From positions 62,001 to 126,000 of the forward strand of contig CAMBSD010000002.1 in the NCBI GenBank assembly GCA_945870425.1: a stretch of DNA of 64,000 nt. Direction: 5' to 3'. This stretch comes from Chitinophaga pinensis (lineage in GTDB: Bacteria > Bacteroidota > Bacteroidia > UKL13-3). A program made the translations under genes and the position numbers. Of this stretch, positions 45,801 through 53,677 are shown piece after piece; the stretch's first letter is position 1, and every line of letters starts with the position of its first letter. The notes under the pieces are model-generated. The model saw only the letters and a program-made list of their open reading frames with translations, searched no databases and was not told where the DNA came from.

Positions 45801-48318
45801 CTCAATAACCATCCATGTAAACCCAACTCCCAGAGCAAACTTTGACATAGATGATGCAGGACAATGTATCTTGACAAACAATTTCAATTTGACCAATACA
45901 AGTTCATTAGCAGGTCCTGGAGGGTTTACTTCATCATGGACATGCACAGGTTCAAATACACCAACTGCCACTTCAACTAATTTAACAAACTTGAACTATG
46001 CATCTCCAGGTACTAAAAATGTAAACTTGGTAGTTACATCAAACATTGGTAATTGTTCAACATCAAGCTTAAGCCTAGCATCAATAAACAAACAATTGGA
46101 CATTACAGATACTGTTTTTGTGAGAGCATCAAATAGCAATCCAATCTGTCAAGGTTCAAGCGTATCAATCAGCGCTACACAAAATGGTGTATTGAGCGGC
46201 TCAGGTCCAGCAGTTTATTCATCTATTTATTCAAATAATTTCAACACCTCGGCTGATACTGCTAATTGGACATTCCCTGCAACAGTGCCTGTAACAAGTA
46301 CTCCATCTATAAAATCTTGGAACGGACAAAATGTACTAGGTTTTATGGGTGCTCAACAAGCTATATTAAACCTTAGTGGTCTAGCTACACACGATTCAGT
46401 TAAAATTGATTATGATTTATATATTCACGATTCTTGGGATGGTAATACTTTAGAAGCGGGTCCAGATATCTTTAATATGAAGGTAGATGGCAGCAGCATT
46501 ATTCAAACTACTTTTGCCAATTGGAATTATGCACCATACAATACCCAAGCATACCCTGGCAATATACCTTCTAGCAATCCTTATTTTACAGGTGCAGTTG
46601 AAACACAATTACCAAGAGCTTGTTCAGGTCCATTAAGTACCAAATATCATATTAGCAAAATTATTGCGCATACTTCATCTTCTCTAAGTTTATTATTAGA
46701 AGCTGTTGGGATTGAAGTAGCTTGTAACGAAAGTTGGTCAATAGATAGCCTTAGTATCCAAATTGGATCAACCTCTGGAGTAGTAACTAACTCAGGTGCT
46801 GTTCAATGGTCAAATGGATCAACATCAACCAATAGCACAATTGTTGTGACACCAGGTCTGGGTAATACCACCTACACTGCAAATATTGGACATTGCTCAA
46901 CTGATTACACAGTAACAGTTGTTCCAGTTCCAACACCAGCATTTACTTATGACAATGCAAATTGTAACAAAACAGTAAGCTTCACAAACGATAATGTAGA
47001 AGCATCAGTAAGCTACTCTTGGAATTTTGGAGATGGTTCACCTGTTTACAATGGAACAACAGCACCAAATCATACCTATACAAATGGCACCTATACCATT
47101 ACCTTAACAGCAACATTACCATCAGGATGCACTAGACAAACGACAAGAACCGTTACGATTGCAGATAAACCAACAGCTTCTTTCACTTCATCAACATCAA
47201 CTAGCTGTACCAATGGTGTTTTCTTCACAAATACATCTACATTAGGTTCAGGCAATACTGCTGCTTACTTATGGAATTTTGGAGATGCAACAACATCAAC
47301 ATCTGATAACCCAACAAAAACATATGCAAGTGCATCATCTTATAATGTGAGCTTAACAATAACAACAGGCACAACTTGCATAAGCACAGTGAGCCAAACT
47401 GTGAATGCTCCAGCAGGCATAGCAGCAGCCACAGCTAACTTTACAGCAACCGTTACAACAGCTTGTGGAAACAAAGTAACTACAAACAATTTAACCACGG
47501 GTGCAGGTAATCAATACCTATGGAATTTTGATGATGGATCAACATCAAATGATTTTGAGCCAGTACACTACTATTTGAATGGCGGAACTAGAACCATATC
47601 ATTAACCGTTATCAATTCGCAAGGATGTACATCAACCTACAACCAACAAGTAAGCATTTCGGCTAACTCAGGAAGCACAGCTAGATTAGGTTTAGACTTT
47701 ACGATATCACCAAATGATACCCAAGTATTGTCAACTAACAAGTTTAGCTTTGCACCAGTATTTACGAACATGCCAAACAACAACCCACCAGTGTATGCCA
47801 ATGGCGCACCAACATGGTCGTTTGGAGATGCATCAACCTCAACCAACACAAATGTTTACAACAAGGTATATGCTTCAACTGGTAACTACACAGTTAAAAT
47901 AACACAGCTTACAACCAACACTGGTTGTTATGCAGAAGCTAGCAAAGTGGTAACTGTTATACCAATACCAGTATATGCAGCGCACCAAGGCATCAACAGA
48001 GATGTAAATGCAGCAGTTGCATCAGCTACAACAAGTATAGAGGGTGCAAGCAATACATCAACTCAATTCAACTTATATCCAAATCCAAACAATGGAAACT
48101 TTAAAGTGATATTGAAAAATGTAAATGTAAAAAATGCAGAAGTATCAATAGTTGATATGTTAGGTAGAGAAGTTTACAACAACTCATACAGACTATCAGG
48201 TTCAAGTGATGAATTGGATATCACTAACCTAAACGTTAAGACTGGAAGCTATAACATCATCATCACTTCTGATGGCGCTGTGATTGGCAGAAAAGCGTTT
48301 GTCATGTTAGCTAACTAA
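42811..48318 (+). CDS. Giant repeat-rich T9SS type A surface protein (SprB-like/PKD)
   Basis: This 1835-residue protein has a signal peptide (ending NKVLAQ). A Ca-independent choice-of-anchor-like N-terminal domain follows (YRTHTFTAPVSGLYTFNMCASGTTWDSYLYLY). Next are three 80-residue repeats (PTVSTTNP..AVCSPST..DLTA), two SprB-type repeats (DLTCNGTSDGQITVTASGGTGT and DLSCHNGANGQITVTPAGGSGT), and two copies of a 190-residue module containing IHDSWDGN. At least four PKD domains (SYSWNFGDGSP, YLWNFGDATT, YLWNFDDGS, TWSFGDAST) come after. The end is a type A sorting domain (FNLYPNPNNGNFKV, IVDMLGREVY, LNVKTGSYNIIITSDGAVIGRKAFVM). It resembles SprB-like gliding adhesins. Function as an adhesin is inference. 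Confidence 0.9.
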   Translation: MGKINTIKRFLKLVFLVALLTGIIINKVLAQSPTTGNYSVCSNGSVVGGLTSTKGFVGTPVPNFTGNTIGAPTITRGSCSATSNLYNYRTHTFTAPVSGLYTFNMCASGTTWDSYLYLYNASSVSQSDACSNIISQDDDACSSAGFSNISNVSLIGGNIYTLLVTSYNINQSGAYTITTSTPDGVEWFTAPSGGSVIASTSPFNPVGVAGSGITNTSTPGTTTFYAQFLGGTSRTAADFTINGLPTVSTTNPTAVCSPSTIDLTAPDVTAGSTGGLTFTYWTNNIATNSYAIPSAAANGSYFIKGTDANGCYAISGVTAAVNTTPTVSTTNPAAVCSPSTIDLTASAVTAGSTGGLTYTYWTDNAATSSYATPAAAANGSYIIKGTDANSCSAISGVTATVNVTPTVSTTNPSAVCSPSTVDLTAPAVTAGSTGSLTFTYWTDNAATSSYATPAAATTNTYYIKGTDANGCYAISSVSATVNPLATITNATKAAYNGLDLTCNGTSDGQITVTASGGTGTLEYSKDNSTNFQLSNVFSGLSANTYQIKVKDANICTTTATTVSIDAPVVVSFSTSKTSYNGVDLSCHNGANGQITVTPAGGSGTYSYSKNNGSTWQVSNVFSGLNVGTYLIKVKDANNCSPSAQSVTINNPTVLSIGTISNNGTICENFALTLASSATGGTGSYSYAWSGPLSYTSSLQNPTVSSNATSAMSGTYNIVITDVNGCSVNSSTNATVNEMPHLVSNASPVTNTICEGTSTTITCTNAGSGAGSPSYTGLYSNNFNTAIGTGWTFPATAPVTATPAIKSWNGESVLGNMGAQQAILNLTNIPSHDFITVDFDLFIHDSWDGNNTNSGPDVFNMIVNGDTSIHTTFSNWNFSPYNTQAYPNNIPASNPNFTGALATNLPTACNSSVSNLSAKYHISKTIAHTAASLTLLLEAVGTEIACNESWSIDNLVIQRRTPAPSSNILWSTTQVASAITVSPTDTTTYTASNGTCSNSITIHVNPTPRANFDIDDAGQCILTNNFNLTNTSSLAGPGGFTSSWTCTGSNTPTATSTNLTNLNYASPGTKNVNLVVTSNIGNCSTSSLSLASINKQLDITDTVFVRASNSNPICQGSSVSISATQNGVLSGSGPAVYSSIYSNNFNTSADTANWTFPATVPVTSTPSIKSWNGQNVLGFMGAQQAILNLSGLATHDSVKIDYDLYIHDSWDGNTLEAGPDIFNMKVDGSSIIQTTFANWNYAPYNTQAYPGNIPSSNPYFTGAVETQLPRACSGPLSTKYHISKIIAHTSSSLSLLLEAVGIEVACNESWSIDSLSIQIGSTSGVVTNSGAVQWSNGSTSTNSTIVVTPGLGNTTYTANIGHCSTDYTVTVVPVPTPAFTYDNANCNKTVSFTNDNVEASVSYSWNFGDGSPVYNGTTAPNHTYTNGTYTITLTATLPSGCTRQTTRTVTIADKPTASFTSSTSTSCTNGVFFTNTSTLGSGNTAAYLWNFGDATTSTSDNPTKTYASASSYNVSLTITTGTTCISTVSQTVNAPAGIAAATANFTATVTTACGNKVTTNNLTTGAGNQYLWNFDDGSTSNDFEPVHYYLNGGTRTISLTVINSQGCTSTYNQQVSISANSGSTARLGLDFTISPNDTQVLSTNKFSFAPVFTNMPNNNPPVYANGAPTWSFGDASTSTNTNVYNKVYASTGNYTVKITQLTTNTGCYAEASKVVTVIPIPVYAAHQGINRDVNAAVASATTSIEGASNTSTQFNLYPNPNNGNFKVILKNVNVKNAEVSIVDMLGREVYNNSYRLSGSSDELDITNLNVKTGSYNIIITSDGAVIGRKAFVMLAN
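43543..44262 (+). repeat. Three tandem 240-bp coding repeats
   Basis: Units begin at 43543, 43783 and 44023, each exactly 240 bp (80 residues) and starting CC(C/A)AC(T/A)GTTTCTACTACC or a close variant. They encode Ig-like modules with a conserved AVCSPST and KGTDANGC/SC. The high DNA similarity between units suggests recent duplication or gene conversion. Confidence 0.85.
45121..45690 (+). repeat. Duplicated 190-residue module, copy 1
   Basis: This copy encodes YSNNFNTAIGTGWTFPA, KSWNGESVLGNMGAQQAIL, FDLFIHDSWDGNN, GPDVFNM, NTQAYP, KYHISKTIAHT and NESWSIDNL. It is a beta-sandwich-like module, matched by copy 2 at 46204-46765. Confidence 0.8.
46204..46765 (+). repeat. Duplicated 190-residue module, copy 2
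   Basis: This copy encodes YSNNFNTSADTANWTFPA, KSWNGQNVLGFMGAQQAIL, YDLYIHDSWDGNT, GPDIFNM, NTQAYP, KYHISKIIAHT and NESWSIDSL. It is parallel to copy 1 along its whole length, with a linker holding one PKD-like region between the copies. Confidence 0.8.
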
Positions 48319-48336
48319 GACTAATTTAAAAAACAT

Positions 48337-48371
48337 AAAAGCCGATGATTTGCGAATCATCGGCTTTTTTT
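48337..48371 (+). terminator. Terminator of the giant surface protein gene
   Basis: AAAAGCCGATGATT and AATCATCGGCTTTT form a perfect 14-bp stem with a TGCG loop, and T's continue the run. It lies 19 bases past the stop codon. Confidence 0.92.
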
Positions 48372-48394
48372 AGGACTTAACCTATGTTATAATG

Positions 48395-48428
48395 AAAAAA
48401 ACCTTACAAACGGATTTGTAAGGTTTTT
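48395..48428 (-). terminator. Terminator of tRNA-Arg
   Basis: AAAAACCTTACAAA and TTTGTAAGGTTTTT form a perfect 14-bp stem with a CGGA loop. On the minus strand it follows the tRNA 3' end by 12 bases and ends in a T-run. Confidence 0.88.
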
Positions 48429-48439
48429 AAAATTATTAG

Positions 48440-48513
48440 TGGTCTCGCAGGGATTCAAACCCCGAACCTTCTCATCCGTAGTGAGATGCTCTATTCAGTT
48501 AAGCTACGAAACC
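48440..48513 (-). tRNA. tRNA-Arg (anticodon ACG)
   Basis: Read on the minus strand, the 74-nt sequence folds as a full cloverleaf. The acceptor stem is GGTTTCG/CGAGACC with discriminator A. The D arm is GCTT/GAGC, and the anticodon arm is TCTCA/TGAGA with loop CTACGGA. The variable loop is AGGTT, and the T arm is CGGGG/CCCTG with loop TTTGAAT. The loop gives anticodon ACG, read as ICG after deamination, decoding CGU/CGC/CGA arginine. The 3' CCA is not encoded. It has its own promoter and terminator. Confidence 0.96.
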
Positions 48514-48528
48514 TTATTTTTGTTAGGG

Positions 48529-48559
48529 CAAATATAAAGCTAATATTTTTATACGCAAC
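48529..48559 (-). promoter_or_regulatory. Bacteroidetes-type promoter for tRNA-Arg
   Basis: On the minus strand GTTG, a 19-base spacer and TATATTTG (48529-48536) match the TTTG / TAnnTTTG consensus (one mismatch at -33). The -7 box ends 15 bases before the mature tRNA 5' end. Confidence 0.7.
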
Positions 48560-48591
48560 CAATACTTGCATATTCCTTCCTTTTTTTTCAA

Positions 48592-49614
48592 TTAAAACAG
48601 TTTGTTTTTATAATTAGGCATGTAACCCAGATGTTTAAAAGCATGGTCGGTTATCTCCCTTCCTCTTGGGGTACGCATCAAAAATCCTTCTTGTATCAGG
48701 TAGGGTTCATATACCTCTTCTATGGTGCCTGCATCCTCGCCAATGGCTGTAGCTATTGTGGTTAGGCCCACTGGACCTCCTTTAAACTTATCAATAATGG
48801 TACGCAATATTTTCACGTCCATTTCATCCAATCCTTCACCATCCACATTCAAAGCATTTAGGGCAAACTGAGCTATTTTTAAATCAATGGTGCCATCGCT
48901 TTTAATTTGGGCAAAATCTCTAGTTCTACGCAAAAGTGCGTTGCCTATACGAGGCGTGCCCCTGCTTCTGCGAGCTATTTCATAGGCAGCTTCTTCATCA
49001 ATAATGGTTTTCATGATGTCGGCAGAACGACCAATAATGGTGCGCATCAAATCCCTGTCGTAGTATTGCAGGCGTGCATTGATACCAAACCTAGCTCTAA
49101 GCGGTGCAGTTAGCAATCCGGAACGGGTAGTGGCACCAATAAGAGTAAATGGACTGATTTCTATCTGAATACTGCGGGCGTTAGGCCCACTATCAATCAT
49201 GATATCAATTTTATAATCCTCCATGGCAGAATATAAAAACTCCTCCACTACAGGACTTAATCGGTGTATCTCGTCAATAAACAATACATCCCCTACATCC
49301 AAATTGGTAAGCAAGCCCGCCAAATCACCTGGTTTTTCGAGTACAGGTCCTGAAGTGGTTTTAATGTTTGAGCCAAGTTCGTTGGCAATAATTTGCGCAA
49401 GCGTGGTTTTACCCAAACCAGGGGGGCCATGAAGCAAAACATGATCAAGAGCCTCGCTACGTTGTTTTGCTGCCGCCACAAATACCCTAAGGTTTTCAAT
49501 AATCTTATCCTGACCCGTAAAATCTTCGAAATTACGAGGGCGCAACACACGTTCCAAATCGCGGTCGGTTTGTTGCAAATTTTCTTCTTCAGGGTCGATG
49601 TTAGGATTGCGCAC
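48592..49614 (-). CDS. ruvB: Holliday junction branch migration DNA helicase RuvB
   Basis: This 340-residue AAA+ motor drives branch migration of Holliday junctions with RuvA and Ruv[20 protein letters not shown] opens the fold. Walker A is GPPGLGKTT (63-71), and Walker B is VLFIDEIH (DEIH 114-117). [21 protein letters not shown] and [22 protein letters not shown] cover the sensor 1 and arginine-finger region. The winged-helix [17 protein letters not shown] closes the protein. The start is GTG (49614). Length is normal. Confidence 0.98.
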   Translation of the reverse strand: MRNPNIDPEEENLQQTDRDLERVLRPRNFEDFTGQDKIIENLRVFVAAAKQRSEALDHVLLHGPPGLGKTTLAQIIANELGSNIKTTSGPVLEKPGDLAGLLTNLDVGDVLFIDEIHRLSPVVEEFLYSAMEDYKIDIMIDSGPNARSIQIEISPFTLIGATTRSGLLTAPLRARFGINARLQYYDRDLMRTIIGRSADIMKTIIDEEAAYEIARRSRGTPRIGNALLRRTRDFAQIKSDGTIDLKIAQFALNALNVDGEGLDEMDVKILRTIIDKFKGGPVGLTTIATAIGEDAGTIEEVYEPYLIQEGFLMRTPRGREITDHAFKHLGYMPNYKNKLF

Positions 49615-49732
49615 ACTTCAAAAATATAAGTTTTTAGTATTTCGACAAGAAATATTGTGGGATTTTAAAAATCTTTTAATGAAAAGACCTTGTGAATATT
49701 AGAGTAAATAGATTTATTTTAAGGCTTCAATC

Positions 49733-51259
49733 CTAATAGTTTCTCAAATTAATTTTCATCACTTCTTCCACCACATCACGATGGTTACTAAGTCGAGGTA
49801 TTTTATGTTGACCACCTAATTTCTGTTTATATTTTAACCAATTCCTAAAAGAGCCTTTAGGAATACTTCTCACAATTGGTTTTTGCATGGCCATGTCCTT
49901 AAAGCGCTTGGCTTCATAATCACTATTACTTTGCTTTAATGATGCATCTAAATCTTCTACAAAGGCACTCAAGTCGGAGGGTTCTTTGTCAAATTCTATC
50001 AACCACTCATGACCACCTTTTTGGGTGGTGTATTCGTTGAAATATATAGGAGCAGCAGTATAATCAATGATGGATGCTTTGGCATTTTCACAAGCTTTGT
50101 GAATGGCATAGTCAGCATTTTCAATCATCAACTCTTCGCCAAAGGCATTGATAAAATGTTTTGTTCGACCTGTTATTTTAAAACGATAAGGTTTTAATTC
50201 TGTAAACTTAATGGTATCGCCAATGATATAACGCCACAAACCCGCATTGGTACTCACAATTAGGGCATAGGTTTCGTCTTTTTTTACTTCAGCAATGGAT
50301 AGGCATTTTGGGTTTTCTTTTCCGTATTCACTCATGGGCATAAACTCAAAGAAGATACCATAATCAAGCATGAGTAAAAGGCTTTCACTTTTCAAATCAT
50401 CTTGCAAACCAATAAAACCTTCACTTGCATTGTAGGTCTCAAGGTAATTAACGCTTGAAGATCTTATCAGGCTTTTGAATTTTTGTTTATAGGGTGAGAA
50501 ACTTACTCCGCCATGGACATATAATTCTAAGTTTGGCCAAATATCGCTTAAATTTTTTTTGCCTGTAAGTTCAAATAATTTTTCAATCAAGACAATTGTC
50601 CAAGTAGGAACACCTGATATATTTGTAACATTTTCATCCAAGGTTGATAAGGCCATTTTTTCTACCTTGTCATCCCAATTGTCCATCAAAGCTATTGATA
50701 AATCTGGGGTTCTCAGGAAATGGGCCCAAAATGGCATATTCTGCATCATCACGGCAGATAGGTCACCATAAAAGGACTCATTGCTCATTTTATTTACCGT
50801 GTGGCTGCCTCCAATAATCAAGCCCTTTCCATCAAAAATATTAGAGTGAGGGTTTTGTAAAAGATAAAATAACAAAGCATCCTTGCCACCTTGAAAATGG
50901 CAGGCATCCAGGCTTTCGTAGGTTACTGGTATAAACTTGCTTTTATCACTAGTTGTACCCGATGATTTAGCAAACCAATAAACTTCACTTGGCCAAATGA
51001 TATTTTGTTCACCTAGCTTAAGTCTTTCTATGTAATGTTTAAATTCATCGTAGCTGGTTAGTGGCACTCGGCTGCGAAAAGCTTCATAATCAGTTATGGA
51101 TTTAAAATCGTATATGTTTCCAAACTCAGTATTTTCAGCAGTTTTGATCAGTGTCATCAATTGCTCCTCTTGCACTGCATGAGGTTTATCCATCAGCCTT
51201 TCAATAGCAGGAACACGCTTTTTAAGATACCAGCTAACTAAAGAATTTATGAAAGGCAT
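49733..51259 (-). CDS. GH3-family acyl-adenylating protein
   Basis: This 508-residue protein belongs to the GH3 branch of adenylate-forming enzymes. Motif I is WFAKSSGTTSDKSKFIPVT, motif II YNASEGFIGLQ, and motif III NAGLWRYIIGDTIKFTEL. KITGRTKHFINAFGEELMIENA is the hinge. Plant GH3 proteins join amino acids to auxin or jasmonate; bacterial homologues are common in Bacteroidetes, but their acyl substrate is unknown. ATG at 51259, monocistronic on the minus strand. Confidence 0.9.
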   Translation of the reverse strand: MPFINSLVSWYLKKRVPAIERLMDKPHAVQEEQLMTLIKTAENTEFGNIYDFKSITDYEAFRSRVPLTSYDEFKHYIERLKLGEQNIIWPSEVYWFAKSSGTTSDKSKFIPVTYESLDACHFQGGKDALLFYLLQNPHSNIFDGKGLIIGGSHTVNKMSNESFYGDLSAVMMQNMPFWAHFLRTPDLSIALMDNWDDKVEKMALSTLDENVTNISGVPTWTIVLIEKLFELTGKKNLSDIWPNLELYVHGGVSFSPYKQKFKSLIRSSSVNYLETYNASEGFIGLQDDLKSESLLLMLDYGIFFEFMPMSEYGKENPKCLSIAEVKKDETYALIVSTNAGLWRYIIGDTIKFTELKPYRFKITGRTKHFINAFGEELMIENADYAIHKACENAKASIIDYTAAPIYFNEYTTQKGGHEWLIEFDKEPSDLSAFVEDLDASLKQSNSDYEAKRFKDMAMQKPIVRSIPKGSFRNWLKYKQKLGGQHKIPRLSNHRDVVEEVMKINLRNY

Positions 51260-51315
51260 ATAAGAGAATTAGGAAGCGAAATATAGGAAAACTATCCCAA
51301 TTTCACAAGAAGTTT

Positions 51316-52575
51316 TTACTTTTGGTATTGCAAAGTAAAATCGCGGATGAGGCTGAAAGCCTCGTCATACTTAGAAAAAGTGAGTGCCTCATACGAATCA
51401 TGCACATCATGGTAAAAGTGGTAATTACCCATCAAATAAAAGAAAAACGATTTTACACCTGCTTCGGTAAAATAGTAATGATCGCTGTTTTGTGCCTTGC
51501 CACGTGCATTTACAGATACTAAATAATTGCTGTCAGCGTTAATGGTTTGAAGTAGCAAAAATTCGTCTTTAAACTGTGTGGCGTTAACTGCTGTCAATCC
51601 TTTATCACCTGTTCCCATTAAATCTAAATTGAGTAGCATGGCAATTTGATTGAGCGGGAATAGTGGGTTCTGGGTATAGTAATAAGAACCTAATAAGCCT
51701 ATTTCTTCACCAGTAAATGCAATAAAAGCAACAGAATATTTGGGAGGATGGCTTTTGAAATAATTTGCCAAATCTAGCATCATGGCTACTCCGCTGGCAT
51801 TGTCGTTTGCTCCCGGGAAAATGGTACTTTCGCCAAACATGCCTAAATGGTCGTAGTGTGCAGAAAATACTATGAAAGAATCGGGTTGGGTTTTACCTTT
51901 AAAATAACCAATAATATTTTGGGTATTGTGAAATTTGTATTGGGCATCAATATCAATTTTCAACTCAATCATAAAATGCGAGAAGCGGCCTTTTTTTATT
52001 TGAACCACCGGGTAATCAGCCCATTCAGGATGCACACTCCATGTGAATTTTTCTAGATCACGAGTAATGATTCCTTTTGCTTTGATGGCATTATTTGAAA
52101 CCAACTTGAACCTTTCAGGATGGGTAAACTTTGTATTTTTAAGATGGTCGAAAAAGATAAACTTATTACCAGCTTTACTTTCAAGTTTGGTAAACTCGCT
52201 GCTATTATCAATGCTAGCTGAATCGATGTATAAAATTTTAAATCGTCCACTAACCTTTGGGCAGCCTGCGTTTACCATAAACTCAGTGCCTGGAGCTAAT
52301 TCCACATCATCCACACTCAATTCAACTTTCGAGGGATAATACACCACTGGAAAGCCCAAAGCCTGATAAAAATCGCCATTAAAATGTTGGAGGCCTAATC
52401 TTTTGTACTCAGCTTTTATGAAGTTCGCAGCTTTTTGGTTGCCATCATTCACATAGCCTCTCCCAGCAAATTCTTTGCTACAAAGAGTTTCTACAATGCC
52501 TCTGGCATATTCAATGTTTTGCCCAAAAGTTATTTGAAAAGAAAGTATGAAAGTGAGGATGAAAATATTTTTCAT
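51316..52575 (-). CDS. M28 family zinc aminopeptidase
   Basis: This 419-residue secreted protein has a signal peptide ending ITFGQ. The C-terminal M28 catalytic domain has two zinc sites built from H240 (SAHYDHLG), D258 (GANDNASG), E290-E291 (TGEEIG), D318 (LDLMG) and a late His (HFYHDVHD). An N-terminal region contains a PA-like insert. These enzymes remove N-terminal residues from peptides and help use extracellular protein. It lies 11 bases after purS on the same strand, likely read with the pssA-purS group. Confidence 0.9.
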   Translation of the reverse strand: MKNIFILTFILSFQITFGQNIEYARGIVETLCSKEFAGRGYVNDGNQKAANFIKAEYKRLGLQHFNGDFYQALGFPVVYYPSKVELSVDDVELAPGTEFMVNAGCPKVSGRFKILYIDSASIDNSSEFTKLESKAGNKFIFFDHLKNTKFTHPERFKLVSNNAIKAKGIITRDLEKFTWSVHPEWADYPVVQIKKGRFSHFMIELKIDIDAQYKFHNTQNIIGYFKGKTQPDSFIVFSAHYDHLGMFGESTIFPGANDNASGVAMMLDLANYFKSHPPKYSVAFIAFTGEEIGLLGSYYYTQNPLFPLNQIAMLLNLDLMGTGDKGLTAVNATQFKDEFLLLQTINADSNYLVSVNARGKAQNSDHYYFTEAGVKSFFFYLMGNYHFYHDVHDSYEALTFSKYDEAFSLIRDFTLQYQK

Positions 52576-52586
52576 CGGCAGTATTT

Positions 52587-52838
52587 TTATAAAGGCTTAA
52601 TTGAAAACTCGTAAGTTTCCATAATCAAGTTGGCAAGTAATTTTTTGCAAGCCGTATCCACCAATTCTTTGGCCGAGACTTCATCGTTAGCTTCCACTTC
52701 AAGGCTGATGTGTTTACCAATTCTTACTTGATCAATTTGGGGCAATCCCACATTTTTCATCGAGCCCGAAACGGCTTTACCTTGAGGGTCTAACAAGGCT
52801 TTTTGAGGCATAATATCTATTTCAGCTTTAAATTTCAT
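52587..52838 (-). CDS. purS: Phosphoribosylformylglycinamidine synthase subunit PurS
   Basis: This 83-residue protein has MKFKAEIDIMPQKALLDPQGKAV, then VRIGKHISLEVEA and a helix ending LVDTACKKLLANLIMETYEF. This is the PurS pattern. PurS joins PurL and PurQ in FGAM synthase, step four of purine synthesis. PurL and PurQ are not in the window. Its start overlaps the stop of pssA by four bases, so they are translationally coupled. Confidence 0.92.
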   Translation of the reverse strand: MKFKAEIDIMPQKALLDPQGKAVSGSMKNVGLPQIDQVRIGKHISLEVEANDEVSAKELVDTACKKLLANLIMETYEFSIKPL

Positions 52839-53557
52839 TTCTGTATAAATTTATTTTGTATGGTGGACAAAAGGACGTAAAAAACAATGCACAAAGCTAC
52901 ACCTAAATAGGTAAATATTATCAAAGAAATCAAACAAATTAATAAAAATATGAACTGAATTTTGTTGTCGTTCCAGTTTAAACTTTTGAACTTCAATGCA
53001 AACAATGGCAATTCTGCCACCAATAAATATGCAGAAACAAAAGGGAAAATAATCAGAAACCAATTGTTGGTAAAAAATGTTGCCGCACCCCAAGAATCAT
53101 TTTCAATAATATATGGAATGGCCGCTATGAAAATGGTATTTGCGGGAGTGGGAACACCAATGAAGGAGTTAGTTTGACGGGTATCGATATTGAATTTTGC
53201 CAAACGAATGGCCGAGAAAACAGGAATCAAAAAGGCAATATATGAACAAACAAAAATAAAGGCAACATGCTGTGTTAATTCAGTTGTAAACACCATATGA
53301 TCTTGGCTCAACATATACATAATCATACCAGGTGCCACTCCAAAGCTAACCATATCAGCTAATGAATCCAATTGCTTACCTATATCAGAATTGGCTTTAA
53401 GAGCCCTTGCTGCAAATCCATCAAAAAAGTCGAGCACGGCTGCAAAGGCAATGTATATGCCAGCTTGTGTTAGTTCACCATTTAGTGCAGCTATGATGGA
53501 CAAACAACCAAAAAAAAGGTTGAATGAGGTTATGGCATTAGGAATATGATTCTTCAC
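52835..53557 (-). CDS. pssA: CDP-diacylglycerol-serine O-phosphatidyltransferase
   Basis: This 240-residue membrane enzyme makes phosphatidylserine, the precursor of phosphatidylethanolamine. The CDP-alcohol phosphatidyltransferase signature DG..AR........G...D...D is visible in DFFDGFAARALKANSDIGKQLDSLAD. About seven hydrophobic helices follow, including FGVAPGMIMYML. The start is GTG (53557). The stop overlaps the start of purS, and an M28 peptidase gene follows. Confidence 0.95.
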   Translation of the reverse strand: MKNHIPNAITSFNLFFGCLSIIAALNGELTQAGIYIAFAAVLDFFDGFAARALKANSDIGKQLDSLADMVSFGVAPGMIMYMLSQDHMVFTTELTQHVAFIFVCSYIAFLIPVFSAIRLAKFNIDTRQTNSFIGVPTPANTIFIAAIPYIIENDSWGAATFFTNNWFLIIFPFVSAYLLVAELPLFALKFKSLNWNDNKIQFIFLLICLISLIIFTYLGVALCIVFYVLLSTIQNKFIQK

Positions 53558-53677
53558 GGATATGTAAAATTTGCTTGCAAAATATAAAAAAATAAGGCTA
53601 CACCAATATACTTTAAATTAGCTTGATATATTGCGCCTAAATTTTATTTTTGATTATTAATCTGAAATCCATTAAGC

